From NCBI GenBank assembly GCA_964383535.1, contig CAYLHS010000001.1:1-64000 (forward strand): DNA of 64,000 bases, read 5' to 3'. The notes under the pieces were generated by a model. The model was not told the DNA's origin. It did not search any database and saw only the letters and a list, made by a program, of their open reading frames with translations. Position numbers and translations under genes: made by a program. The stretch is from CAYLHS01 sp964383535 (lineage in GTDB: Bacteria > Actinomycetota > Acidimicrobiia > Spongiisociales > UBA4744). Below, in pieces: positions 24,055 to 32,533 of this stretch (positions are counted from its first letter, which is position 1; each line of letters starts with the position of its first letter).

Positions 24055-25221
24055 CTACGACTTCGCGAGCAGGTCGAGGCCGATCTGATCGACGCTGTGA
24101 AAGGTGTTGGTGAGAACAACGACTCCGACCTGTTTGTCCTGGAGGAACCCCACGTAGCACCAGTACCCGCCGGTGGCACCGTGGTCCTCGACGACCTCCC
24201 CGTAGCTTCGATGGTGGATGTGCCAGCCAAGGCCGACACCGTAGATGTCGTCCGCTTGGTGGAAGCGCTGGTGAGTGAGCTGCATCGCGTCGAAGAGGTC
24301 CGACTCCTGGAGGCCGAGATTCGCCGCCAGGTAGGTGAGGAGATCGCGCACCGTGCTCCTCAGCTCGCCCGCCCCTGCGAGCGTCGGGTTGTCCCACAGC
24401 GGAAAGACCACCTTGTCGCGATACCCGAGTGCGAGGCGGCTCTCCATGTCTGAAGTCAGGGTCGCCCGTGTGTCCGGCATTCCGAGCACATCGGTAATTC
24501 TGGAGATCACGAGATCCTCGTAGCTCATCCCGCTGTGCAGCTCGAGGATGTGTCCCAGCACGCCCATCCCGAAGTTCGAGTACTGGTACTCCGACCCGGG
24601 TGCGGTCGACAGCTCCACGGTTCCGAGCTCCTCGTACATCTGATCGAACGTGTAGTCGGCGTACGGCCTCAGCTCATCGGCGGGGTTCAGGTTGCTGGGC
24701 AGGTTCGGCAACCCAGACGTGTGCGTGGCGAGATCCACGAGCGTGATCGAGCGACCCTCGTACGTGGGCACGTCGACGTCGGCGGGGAGATACTCCTCGA
24801 TCGGATCGGAGAGCGCCAACTCGTTGTGCTGCACCATGTCGGCGAGAAGGATTCCCGTGAACGATTTGCCAGTGGAGCCGATCTCGAAGACCGTATCCTC
24901 GTCGAGTGGACGACCCCCTTCCAAGCTCGAGGCGCCGTACGCGAAGACGTCTTGTCCGCAGGGACCGACGACACCCATGACGATGCCCACGTTCGCCTCT
25001 ATATCGACATACGAGCGGACTTCGTCTTTGATCGACTCCGGGATGCCGCACGGGGCAGCAGCCGTGGTGCTGGTTGTCGCGGGGGCGTTGGTCGTCGTGG
25101 AGGCGCTGGTTGTCGGAAGAACGGTTGTCGACGGGCTGTTCGTCGTCGTGTCGGCCGTCGATGGCGTGCACGACGCGAGGAACAGAGTCGTTGCCAGAGC
25201 GAGTCGCACTGCCGGTCGCAT
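24055..25221 (-). CDS. Beta-lactamase-family serine hydrolase lipoprotein (class C-like)
   Basis: Exported penicillin-binding-like serine hydrolase (388 aa). The signal peptide ends in the lipobox LFLASC, followed by a Thr/Ser-rich spacer to about residue 65. The active-site triad motifs are present: SxxK in EIGSTGKSFTGIL, YxN in YQYSNFGMG and a H-G-A-T-G-G third motif near the C-terminus. Family members include D-alanyl carboxypeptidases, esterases and class C-type lactamases; the substrate is unknown. The ATG at 25221 is chosen because a normal lipoprotein signal starts there; an in-frame ATG at 25539 lies in the divergent intergenic region and the neighbouring gene. A truncated paralogue lies 2 kb away. 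Confidence 0.85.
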   Translation of the reverse strand: MRPAVRLALATTLFLASCTPSTADTTTNSPSTTVLPTTSASTTTNAPATTSTTAAAPCGIPESIKDEVRSYVDIEANVGIVMGVVGPCGQDVFAYGASSLEGGRPLDEDTVFEIGSTGKSFTGILLADMVQHNELALSDPIEEYLPADVDVPTYEGRSITLVDLATHTSGLPNLPSNLNPADELRPYADYTFDQMYEELGTVELSTAPGSEYQYSNFGMGVLGHILELHSGMSYEDLVISRITDVLGMPDTRATLTSDMESRLALGYRDKVVFPLWDNPTLAGAGELRSTVRDLLTYLAANLGLQESDLFDAMQLTHQRFHQADDIYGVGLGWHIHHRSYGEVVEDHGATGGYWCYVGFLQDKQVGVVVLTNTFHSVDQIGLDLLAKS

Positions 25222-25458
25222 GAGCCAATCGTATCCCTCTCGCTGACGGGCTACATGATCCGAGAGTGAACGACAACACCATGAGAACACCTGCTGCCGT
25301 GTATTCATCGCCGTTCCTTGTCTTGACCGATGATCGAGGTGCCACCGCCAGTGCGACGGCGCGTGCGCTGTTCCGACGGCGTGTTTGGCGACCGAGCCGT
25401 GTCTCCCGGGCAAGGGACCCACATGGGCGGATATCCTCGAAGACGACAAGGAGGCGGA

Positions 25459-26874
25459 ATGGAGCAGACACCGGTGCGTGTCGCCGGCACACGAATCACT
25501 ACCGATCAGTCCATCGAGGTCCGGAATCCCTACTCGCACGAGGTCATCGGGCTCGTTCCAGCATGTGGCGCCGCCACCGTGACAACCGCCTGCGAAGCGG
25601 CCGCGATGACACTCGCACGCGACGACTTCCCTCAGTATCGGAGAGCGGAAGTCCTCGAGAATGCAGCCCGACTCGTCTCCGAACGAATCGACGAGTTCGG
25701 TCGCACAATTGCACTCGAGGCCGGCAAACCGATTCGCACCGCCCGTGCCGAGGCGGCCCGTTGCGTCGACACGCTCACGTTTTCGGCTGCGGAAGCAAGG
25801 AAGCTCACCGGCGAGATGATCCCGATGGACGCCTCCCGGTCAGGGTACGGGCGTCTCGCGTTCGCGCTACGGGTACCGATCGGCGTGGTCGCGGCGATCA
25901 CACCGTTCAATTTCCCCTTGAACCTGGTCGCCCACAAACTCGCGCCTGCGATCGCCGCCGGCTGTCCCGTCGTCCTCAAGCCTGCATCGTCGACACCGTT
26001 CTCGTCGATCATGCTGGTCGAGTTGCTGATCGAAGCCGGTATGCCGGCCGACTGGATATCGATCGTGACCGGTTCCGGCAAGGAAGTCGGTGAGCCGCTG
26101 ATCACCAACCCGATTCCGGCGCTGGTCACATTCACGGGAAGCCCCGCCGTGGGATGGCACATCCCGGCACAGGCCCCACGCAAGAAGATCTCACTCGAAC
26201 TCGGCTCGAACTCGCCACTGATCGTCGAACCGGATGCAGATCTGGATCTCGTCGCCTCGAAGGTGCGGGTTGCGGGATTCTCGTACGCAGGTCAGAGCTG
26301 CATCTCGACCCAACGGGTCCTCGTGCACGAGTCCGTCCATGACCGGTTCGTCGAGATGCTCGCCGAAGCGATCGGAACACTCGTTGTCGGTGACCCCCTC
26401 GACGAGACGACCGACGTGGGACCACTGATCTCGCCCGAAGAGACACAGCGGGTCCTCGGCTGGATCGACGCGGCGGTCGCCGACGGTGCCACCGTCGTGG
26501 CCGGCGGCGTACTGGAAGACGGCCTGCTCATGCCCACGCTCGTGGACAACGTCCCCCTCGATGTCGACCTCTGCGCAAAGGAGGTGTTCGGCCCCGTCGT
26601 GGCGATACTTTCCTACTCGACGTTCGACGAGGCCCTCGAGATCGCCGACATGGGCGACTACGGCCTCCACGCAGGGATCTTCACAACGGACCTGCATAAG
26701 GCGCTCAAAGCCGCACGGACGCTCCACTTCGGTGGCGTCCTGATCAACGAGGTGCCCACCTATCGAGCCGACCAGCAACCGTACGGAGGTGTCAAGGACT
26801 CGGGGAACACTCGAGAAGGACCGGCCTACGCAGTACACGAGATGACGCAACTCCGCTTCATCCATCTCGGCTAG
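25459..26874 (+). CDS. NAD(P)-dependent aldehyde dehydrogenase
   Basis: A 471-aa aldehyde dehydrogenase. Signatures: cofactor loop AITPFNFPLN, FTGSPAVGW, catalytic Glu in SLELGSNSPLIV and nucleophile Cys in YAGQSCISTQR; C-terminal GGVKDSGNTREGP. The branch resembles lactaldehyde/phosphonoacetaldehyde-type dehydrogenases; in this setting it could be a succinate-semialdehyde dehydrogenase, but the substrate is inference. ATG 25459 has AAGGAGGCGGA immediately upstream, so a longer in-frame extension to 25330 is rejected. It leads a three-gene operon with GABA aminotransferase (11-base gap) and aminobutyraldehyde dehydrogenase. Confidence 0.87.
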   Translation: MEQTPVRVAGTRITTDQSIEVRNPYSHEVIGLVPACGAATVTTACEAAAMTLARDDFPQYRRAEVLENAARLVSERIDEFGRTIALEAGKPIRTARAEAARCVDTLTFSAAEARKLTGEMIPMDASRSGYGRLAFALRVPIGVVAAITPFNFPLNLVAHKLAPAIAAGCPVVLKPASSTPFSSIMLVELLIEAGMPADWISIVTGSGKEVGEPLITNPIPALVTFTGSPAVGWHIPAQAPRKKISLELGSNSPLIVEPDADLDLVASKVRVAGFSYAGQSCISTQRVLVHESVHDRFVEMLAEAIGTLVVGDPLDETTDVGPLISPEETQRVLGWIDAAVADGATVVAGGVLEDGLLMPTLVDNVPLDVDLCAKEVFGPVVAILSYSTFDEALEIADMGDYGLHAGIFTTDLHKALKAARTLHFGGVLINEVPTYRADQQPYGGVKDSGNTREGPAYAVHEMTQLRFIHLG

Positions 26875-26885
26875 GAGGCAGCGCG

Positions 26886-28145
26886 ATGAGTACACGACTC
26901 TCCCCACTCCTCACCCAGGCGACCGGGGTGACGGCGGTCAGAGGTGAGGGCGTCTACCTGTACGACGCCGATGGCAGGCGATATCTCGACTTCACTTCAG
27001 GGATTGGGGTGACCAATACCGGTCATTGCCATCCAGCGGTGGTCGAGGCCGCCCAACGTCAGGCAGGGGAGCTGATCCATGGGCAGTACACAACCGTGCT
27101 GCACCCTGCGCTCCTCGAGCTGACGGAACGTCTGGGGGACGTCCTCCCGGCCGAGCTCGACTCTCTGTTCTTCACGTCGGCGGGAACCGAAGCCGTTGAG
27201 GCGGCGACCAGACTCGCCAAGCAGACGACGGGACGAACGAATCTCATCGTCTTTCAGGGTTCCTTTCATGGACGGACCACTGCCGCCCTGTCGATGACCA
27301 CCTCCAAGGCGGCCTACCGGGCAGGCCTCCAGCCACTCATGGCGGGGGTATTCGTTGCGCCATTCCCCTACGCGTACCGGTACGGCTGGGACGAGGAGAC
27401 GACCACCGCGTTCACGCTCAGGGAACTCGACTACCTGTTTGCCACCCAGTCGGCGCCGCGAGAGACAGCAGCCATATTCGTCGAGCCCGTCCTCGGCGAA
27501 GGGGGCTATGTGCCGGCGACGCCGGGCTTCCTGGAAGGTCTTCGGGAGCGCTGTGACCGTCACGGCATCCTGCTCGTGATCGACGAGGTCCAGAGCGGCT
27601 TTGGCCGCACCGGACGCTTCTGGGGTCACGAGCACTACGACGTCCGCCCCGACGTGCTGGTTACGGCCAAGGGACTGGCTTCCGGATTCCCGCTGTCCGC
27701 GATCGCCGCATCCACAGAGCTGATGGAGCGTGCGTGGGCCGGCTCGCAGGGCGGCACGTACGGAGGAAACGCCGTCGCCTGTGCGGCGGCTGTCGCGACC
27801 CTCGACGTCATCCAGAAGGAGGGACTGGTCGAGAACGCCGACACTCTCGGAGCGCACCTCATGACGGCGCTCGGCGGGCTCCAGCAACGCTACCCGGTGA
27901 TCGGTGACGTGCGAGGCAAGGGGCTGATGGTGGCCACGGAGTTCTCGACCGGCGGCGAACCCGACTCGAGCCGCGCGAAGCAGGTACAGAAGGCCGTGGA
28001 ACAGCGGGGCCTTCTGATGCTGACATGTGGGCCGCTCGGCAATGTGATCCGGTGGATTCCACCTCTCATTGTGACGAGCGAGCAGATCGACCATGCATTG
28101 GGGCTCTTCGAGGAGGCCCTCGCCGAGACCGCAAAGGAGACCTGA
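26886..28145 (+). CDS. gabT: Class III aminotransferase, probable GABA aminotransferase
   Basis: PLP-dependent omega-aminotransferase (419 aa). Evidence: YLDFTSGIGVTNTGHCHP, the cofactor pocket FTSAGTEAVEAA, FHGRTTAALSMT, IFVEPVLGEGGY, the PLP Asp in VIDEVQSGFGRTG and the Schiff-base Lys in VTAKGLASGFPL. GabT-type enzymes convert GABA plus 2-oxoglutarate to succinate semialdehyde plus glutamate; acetylornithine or other omega-amine specificity cannot be excluded. Placement between two aldehyde dehydrogenases, one of PatD type, favours GABA. AGGAGGCAGCG precedes the ATG, and its stop overlaps the next start by one base (TGATG). Confidence 0.85.
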   Translation: MSTRLSPLLTQATGVTAVRGEGVYLYDADGRRYLDFTSGIGVTNTGHCHPAVVEAAQRQAGELIHGQYTTVLHPALLELTERLGDVLPAELDSLFFTSAGTEAVEAATRLAKQTTGRTNLIVFQGSFHGRTTAALSMTTSKAAYRAGLQPLMAGVFVAPFPYAYRYGWDEETTTAFTLRELDYLFATQSAPRETAAIFVEPVLGEGGYVPATPGFLEGLRERCDRHGILLVIDEVQSGFGRTGRFWGHEHYDVRPDVLVTAKGLASGFPLSAIAASTELMERAWAGSQGGTYGGNAVACAAAVATLDVIQKEGLVENADTLGAHLMTALGGLQQRYPVIGDVRGKGLMVATEFSTGGEPDSSRAKQVQKAVEQRGLLMLTCGPLGNVIRWIPPLIVTSEQIDHALGLFEEALAETAKET

Positions 28146-29578
28146 TGAACTGGGGTATGTGGATTGATGGCCGCTGGGAGAAGGGTGCCGATGCAGCGAC
28201 CAGCCGGCTGGAGAACCCGGCGACTGGAGAAGCCACGGAGGAAGTGGTCGAAGCGGGCCAGGTGGACGTGGACAAGGCGGTAAGCGCGGCGTCGCGCGCA
28301 TTTTCGAGCTGGAGGCGGCTGAGTCCCGCGGAGCGATCGGAGATGATCTACCGGCTCGCGCAGCTCCTCGACCAACGCGCCGACGAGTTCGCACGCGTCG
28401 AGACCGAAGACACCGGCAAGCCATACCCCTCGATGAGTCTCGAAGGTGACGTGGCGTTCTCTGTCGACAACCTGAAGTTCTTCGCCGGTGCCGCCCGAAG
28501 CTGGGTGGGCACCGCCGCCGGGGACTTCATGGAGGGCTACACCTCGTTGCTGCGACGCGAGCCTGTCGGCGTGGTCGGACAGATCACACCATGGAACTAC
28601 CCCCTCAACATGGGCGTTTGGAAGATCGGTCCCGCGCTCGCGGCAGGCTGCACGATCGTGTTGAAACCGGCGCCGACGACGCCCCGTACCACGCTCATGC
28701 TCGCCGAATTGTCCAAGGAGGCAGGGTTCCCGGATGGTGTGCTCAACGTCGTGACCGGGGGAGCGGCTGCCGGACAGGCGATCGTTGAGCATCCGGGTAT
28801 TCGGATGGTGTCACTCACAGGGTCGACAGCGACCGGCAGAAAGGTGATGGAAACCGCCGCCAAGACGCTCAAGCGAGTCCACCTCGAGCTCGGCGGCAAA
28901 GCGCCCTTGGTGGTGTTCGATGATGCCGACCTGGACGGTCTCGCAGCCGGCGCAACCGAAGGGGCAACCGCCAACTCGGGCCAGGACTGCACAGCGGCGA
29001 CGCGCGTCTACGTCGAGCGCAGCCAGTACGACGCCGCAGTCGAGATGATCGTCGAGGCAATGAGCGGCGTGAAAGTGGGCGACCCGTACGACGCTGACGT
29101 CGCCATGGGGCCGCTCATTTCACACGCGCAGCGTGTACGTGTGGCCGGGTTCGTTCGGCGAGCGGTGGCCGCGGGAGCTCGGGTGGTGCTCGGCGGTGAT
29201 GTACCCGCCGGTCTCGACCGGGGCTACTTCTTCTCTCCCACCGTCATCACCGACGCGGATCAACACTCGGAGATCGTCCAGAGCGAGATCTTCGGACCGG
29301 TGCTCGTCGTGCTGCCCTTCGACACCGAGGAAGAGGCGATCCGGCTGAGCAACGACGTCACCTATGGGCTCGCCGCGTCCGTGTGGACAAAGGACATCGC
29401 GAGAGCGATGCGCGTGTCAGCCGCACTCGACTTCGGCACCGTCTGGATCAACGACCATCTCCCGGTCACCTCGGAGTTCCCGCATGGCGGGTTCAAGGAG
29501 TCGGGCTTCGGGAAGGACCTCAGCGAGGAGGCGGTGCTCGACTACACGGTGTCGAAGCACGTGATGATCAAGACGTAG
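28145..29578 (+). CDS. patD: Probable gamma-aminobutyraldehyde dehydrogenase
   Basis: A 477-aa aldehyde dehydrogenase closely resembling the YdcW/PatD group: QITPWNYPLNMGVWKIGPAL, catalytic Glu in LELGGKAPLVVFDDADLD, nucleophile Cys in NSGQDCTAATR, and the group-typical C-terminus WINDHLPVTSEFPHGGFKES followed by GFGKDLS. The reaction is oxidation of 4-aminobutanal (1-pyrroline) to GABA with NAD. The start at 28145 overlaps the gabT stop, giving translational coupling; an earlier in-frame ATG (28025) lies within gabT. With gabT and the upstream dehydrogenase it reconstructs putrescine-derived aminobutanal to succinate. Confidence 0.87.
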   Translation: MNWGMWIDGRWEKGADAATSRLENPATGEATEEVVEAGQVDVDKAVSAASRAFSSWRRLSPAERSEMIYRLAQLLDQRADEFARVETEDTGKPYPSMSLEGDVAFSVDNLKFFAGAARSWVGTAAGDFMEGYTSLLRREPVGVVGQITPWNYPLNMGVWKIGPALAAGCTIVLKPAPTTPRTTLMLAELSKEAGFPDGVLNVVTGGAAAGQAIVEHPGIRMVSLTGSTATGRKVMETAAKTLKRVHLELGGKAPLVVFDDADLDGLAAGATEGATANSGQDCTAATRVYVERSQYDAAVEMIVEAMSGVKVGDPYDADVAMGPLISHAQRVRVAGFVRRAVAAGARVVLGGDVPAGLDRGYFFSPTVITDADQHSEIVQSEIFGPVLVVLPFDTEEEAIRLSNDVTYGLAASVWTKDIARAMRVSAALDFGTVWINDHLPVTSEFPHGGFKESGFGKDLSEEAVLDYTVSKHVMIKT

Positions 29579-29668
29579 GGTCCGTTCCACGGCTACATCG
29601 GCTGCGTCGGTGGGAACAGCCCCCTCCGGCGTCGGCCTTCAGCCTCGCGAGGGGAGGAAATGGCCGCC

Positions 29669-31156
29669 CTACGTGTTCTGGGGAAACCCCAGATCGACGC
29701 CACGATTGATCGGGTCACTCCACCGGGTGATCACGACCTTCGGACGCGTGTAGAAGTGAATGCCCTCCGGGCCGTAGATCGCATGGTCCCCGAACAAGGA
29801 TTCCTTCCAACCACCGAACGAGTAGAAGCTCAGCGGCACCGGAATCGGCACGTTCACACCGACCATGCCGACCTGGATCTCCGTCTGGAAGGTGCGGGCA
29901 GCACCACCATCGTTGGTGAACACGGCGGTGCCGTTGCCCCACGGGTTGTCGTTCACGAGACGGATCGCATCTTCGAACGTCTCGGTACGTACGACCGACA
30001 GCACGGGACCGAAGATCTCGTCTTGGTAGATCGTCATGTCGGGGCTCACGTGATCAAAGAGGGTGGGCCCGACGAAAAAGCCTTCCTCGTGGTCGGCAAC
30101 GTGGATCCCGCGGCCGTCGGCGAGCAAGGTCGCACCTTCCTCGACGCCCGTGTCGATGTAGCCGACCACCCGGTCCCGGTGCTGGGGTGTGACCAGCGGC
30201 CCCATATCCGACTCGGGATCGAGACCCGGACCTACCTTCAGGCCCGCAATGCGCGCCTGAATCCTCGGCAGCACCTCGTCCGCTGCATCCCCGACCAGTA
30301 CGAGAACCGAGATCGCCATGCAGCGCTCACCGGCCGATCCGAACCCGGCTGAGACGGCGGCGTCGGCAGCGAGGTCCATATCGGCGTCGGGCAAGACGAC
30401 CATGTGGTTCTTGGCGCCCGCCAGCGCCTGCACACGCTTGCCTGAGGCCGTGGCGGTCTGATGAACGTAGCGCGCTATCGGGGTAGAACCGACGAAGCTG
30501 ACTGCTCTGACATCGGGGTGTGTGAGCAAGCGGTCCACCGCGATCTTGTCGCCATGGACCACATTGAACACTCCCGGCGGCAACCCTGCCTCGGTGAAGA
30601 ACTCGGCGAGCATGAGCGAGACCGACGGATCCTTCTCCGACGGTTTGAGGACGAATGTGTTGCCCGTGGCGACGGCCACCGGGTACATCCACATGGGGAC
30701 CATCGCCGGGAAATTGAACGGGGTGATGCCTGCGACGACGCCGAGTGGTTGGCGGACAGTCAACGTGTCGACGTTGCGGGATACGTTTTCCGAGAAGTCG
30801 CCCTTGAGGAGGTGGGGAACACCGCACGCGAACTCAACGACCTCCAGGCCCCGAGCCACCTCACCCTGTGCATCGGCGAACGTCTTGCCATGCTGTCGGG
30901 AGACCGTCCGTGCGAGATCGTCCGCGTGGCGGGAGAGGAGCTCCCGATACGCGAACAAGATGCGTGTTCTCGTCGTGAGCGAAGAATCGTGCCACTCGTC
31001 GAATGCCTCCAACGAGTTTGCGACAGCATCGTCGACATCTCCGACGGTCGCGAAACCGACCTGGTCGACCACCTGTCCGGTGGATGGGTCATAGATGCTC
31101 CCGGCGGACACGGGGTGTCTCTCGTGCGGTTTGCCACCGATCCAATGTGTGATCAC
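29669..31156 (-). CDS. mmsA: Methylmalonate/malonate-semialdehyde dehydrogenase (CoA-acylating)
   Basis: A 495-aa member of the CoA-dependent MmsA subfamily: GITPFNFPAMVPMWMYPVA, SFVGSTPIARY, AGAKNHMVVLPDAD (the subfamily has Asn where other ALDHs have the general-base Glu), nucleophile Cys in GSAGERCMAISV, and C-terminal FGGWKESLFGD..YGPEG..FYTR. The enzyme converts malonate semialdehyde to acetyl-CoA and CO2, or methylmalonate semialdehyde to propionyl-CoA. The GTG start has a strong GGAGGAAC site. It lies 28 bases behind the FAD oxidoreductase gene, so the pair is an operon; in an amine-degradation setting it points to a beta-alanine branch. Confidence 0.92.
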   Translation of the reverse strand: MITHWIGGKPHERHPVSAGSIYDPSTGQVVDQVGFATVGDVDDAVANSLEAFDEWHDSSLTTRTRILFAYRELLSRHADDLARTVSRQHGKTFADAQGEVARGLEVVEFACGVPHLLKGDFSENVSRNVDTLTVRQPLGVVAGITPFNFPAMVPMWMYPVAVATGNTFVLKPSEKDPSVSLMLAEFFTEAGLPPGVFNVVHGDKIAVDRLLTHPDVRAVSFVGSTPIARYVHQTATASGKRVQALAGAKNHMVVLPDADMDLAADAAVSAGFGSAGERCMAISVLVLVGDAADEVLPRIQARIAGLKVGPGLDPESDMGPLVTPQHRDRVVGYIDTGVEEGATLLADGRGIHVADHEEGFFVGPTLFDHVSPDMTIYQDEIFGPVLSVVRTETFEDAIRLVNDNPWGNGTAVFTNDGGAARTFQTEIQVGMVGVNVPIPVPLSFYSFGGWKESLFGDHAIYGPEGIHFYTRPKVVITRWSDPINRGVDLGFPQNT

Positions 31157-31184
31157 CGTGTTCCTCCGTTTCGCTCCAGACTAT

Positions 31185-32453
31185 TCACCGACCGAACCGG
31201 TCGAGTAGACGGAACCCCCAGGCCGCGAGCGGCAAGAACCACGGACGACTCCGGTAGTACCACCGTGTCGGATGGGGTATCTCGGCGAACGGACTCGACG
31301 CCAGGTCACCGGTCATCATCGCCGCGACGTCGATGCCGAGGTAGGTGCCGAGCGCCACGCCGTGGCCGCCGTAGCCCATTGCGTACCAGATGCCGTCATT
31401 CCTCCCGATGTGAGGAAGCAGATCGAAGGTGGCGGCGAGCTTCCCGCCCCAGCTGTGCGTGATCCCGTAGGGCTCGAGCCGGGGGAAGATCTCGAGCAGT
31501 CTGCGATGGAGATCCCGTCCGCTGTCATGGAGGTCGAGATCCGGCCTGAGGTTGCGCCGTCCCCCGATGAGGATCCGATCGTCCGGTGTACGGCGGATGT
31601 AGTTGAGGAACCGGCGGGCCGTCCACAGCATGTGACCCCCAGGGATCAGCTCCTTCGCGAGATGTCCCGGAAGTGGCTCGGTGACGATCGAGTAGCTGCC
31701 GATCGGGACCACGCCACGGCGGATGTTCGGGAACAGCGACCCGGTGTAGCCGTTGGTCGCCACCAGCACCCGCCCCGCTTCGAGAGAGTCTCGACTGGTG
31801 ACGATTCGATAGCCGGAGCCGGCTTTGTGAACGCCGGTCACCTCCGCGTGCTCCGTGATGGTTGCTCCTGCGCGTATCGCGGCGCGGGCCAGCCCGAACG
31901 TGTAGCGGGCGGGGTGCAGACCTCCGCTCACCGCGTCGGTGAGGGCAATCGAGAACAGGTCACTGCTCACCACCTTCCGGACGTCCGTGCCGGTCGATAC
32001 CTCCATCGGGAAGCCGAGATGCTCGGTGCTCCATCGAGCGTCAGCGGACAGGTGCTCGATATCACGTCGGGTGAATCCGAGCTCGGCTGCACCGTACCTC
32101 GCGAAGGCACAATCGATGTCTTCGGATCGGACGACGTCCTCGACTCTCTGGATGGCATCGATCGAAGCCTGCCAGAGCCTGAGACCCAGGTCGCCGTACT
32201 GGCGGAGAAGCGGCTCGACCGGGGGCTTGACCCCGTGGATGGTCATGCCGGCATTCATCCCGCTCGCTCCATCGCCAACGGTCTGAGCGTCGAGAACGGC
32301 GGTCGTGAGCCCGGCACGAGCCAGGACCCTTGCAGCATTGAGACCCGTTATCCCGGCACCGATCACGGCAACGTCGACCGTGGCCGGAGGGTCGGTCGTC
32401 GGGAGGGTTTCGGAGTAGTCGTCGGTCCAGAAAGGAACGGTGCGAACGTCCAT
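31185..32453 (-). CDS. FAD-dependent amine/amino-acid oxidoreductase (DadA/PuuB type)
   Basis: A 422-aa flavoprotein of the DAO family: N-terminal Rossmann motif VAVIGAGITGLNAARVLARAG, followed by GASGMNAG (flavin isoalloxazine contact), VLVATNGYTGSLFP, RRTPDDRILIGGRR, and the C-terminal FAD-binding stretch WYAMGYGGHGVALG. This layout matches gamma-glutamylputrescine oxidase (PuuB) and related secondary-amine oxidases. The probable reaction is oxidative deamination or cleavage of an amine with O2 or a quinone as acceptor; the substrate is inference. Start ATG 32453; the ribosome-binding site is weak. It is followed by mmsA and is divergent from the amidohydrolase/importer operon, 80 bases away. 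Confidence 0.85.
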   Translation of the reverse strand: MDVRTVPFWTDDYSETLPTTDPPATVDVAVIGAGITGLNAARVLARAGLTTAVLDAQTVGDGASGMNAGMTIHGVKPPVEPLLRQYGDLGLRLWQASIDAIQRVEDVVRSEDIDCAFARYGAAELGFTRRDIEHLSADARWSTEHLGFPMEVSTGTDVRKVVSSDLFSIALTDAVSGGLHPARYTFGLARAAIRAGATITEHAEVTGVHKAGSGYRIVTSRDSLEAGRVLVATNGYTGSLFPNIRRGVVPIGSYSIVTEPLPGHLAKELIPGGHMLWTARRFLNYIRRTPDDRILIGGRRNLRPDLDLHDSGRDLHRRLLEIFPRLEPYGITHSWGGKLAATFDLLPHIGRNDGIWYAMGYGGHGVALGTYLGIDVAAMMTGDLASSPFAEIPHPTRWYYRSRPWFLPLAAWGFRLLDRFGR

Positions 32454-32533
32454 GGCCGGAACGCTACTCAATTTCCTCGCACCGCACCGACCAGGCCGTC
32501 GGTCGCTGACTAACGTGCAATTGGGAGGACCGA

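Noticed and set aside
26997..28424. A 475-codon minus-strand frame opposite gabT and patD
   Set aside because: Shadow of two well-supported operon genes; low-complexity, Arg/Gly/His-rich translation.
29583..29614. Imperfect hairpin GTTCCAC/GTGGGAAC after patD
   Set aside because: It has a bulge and a long loop and no T-run; too weak to call as a terminator.
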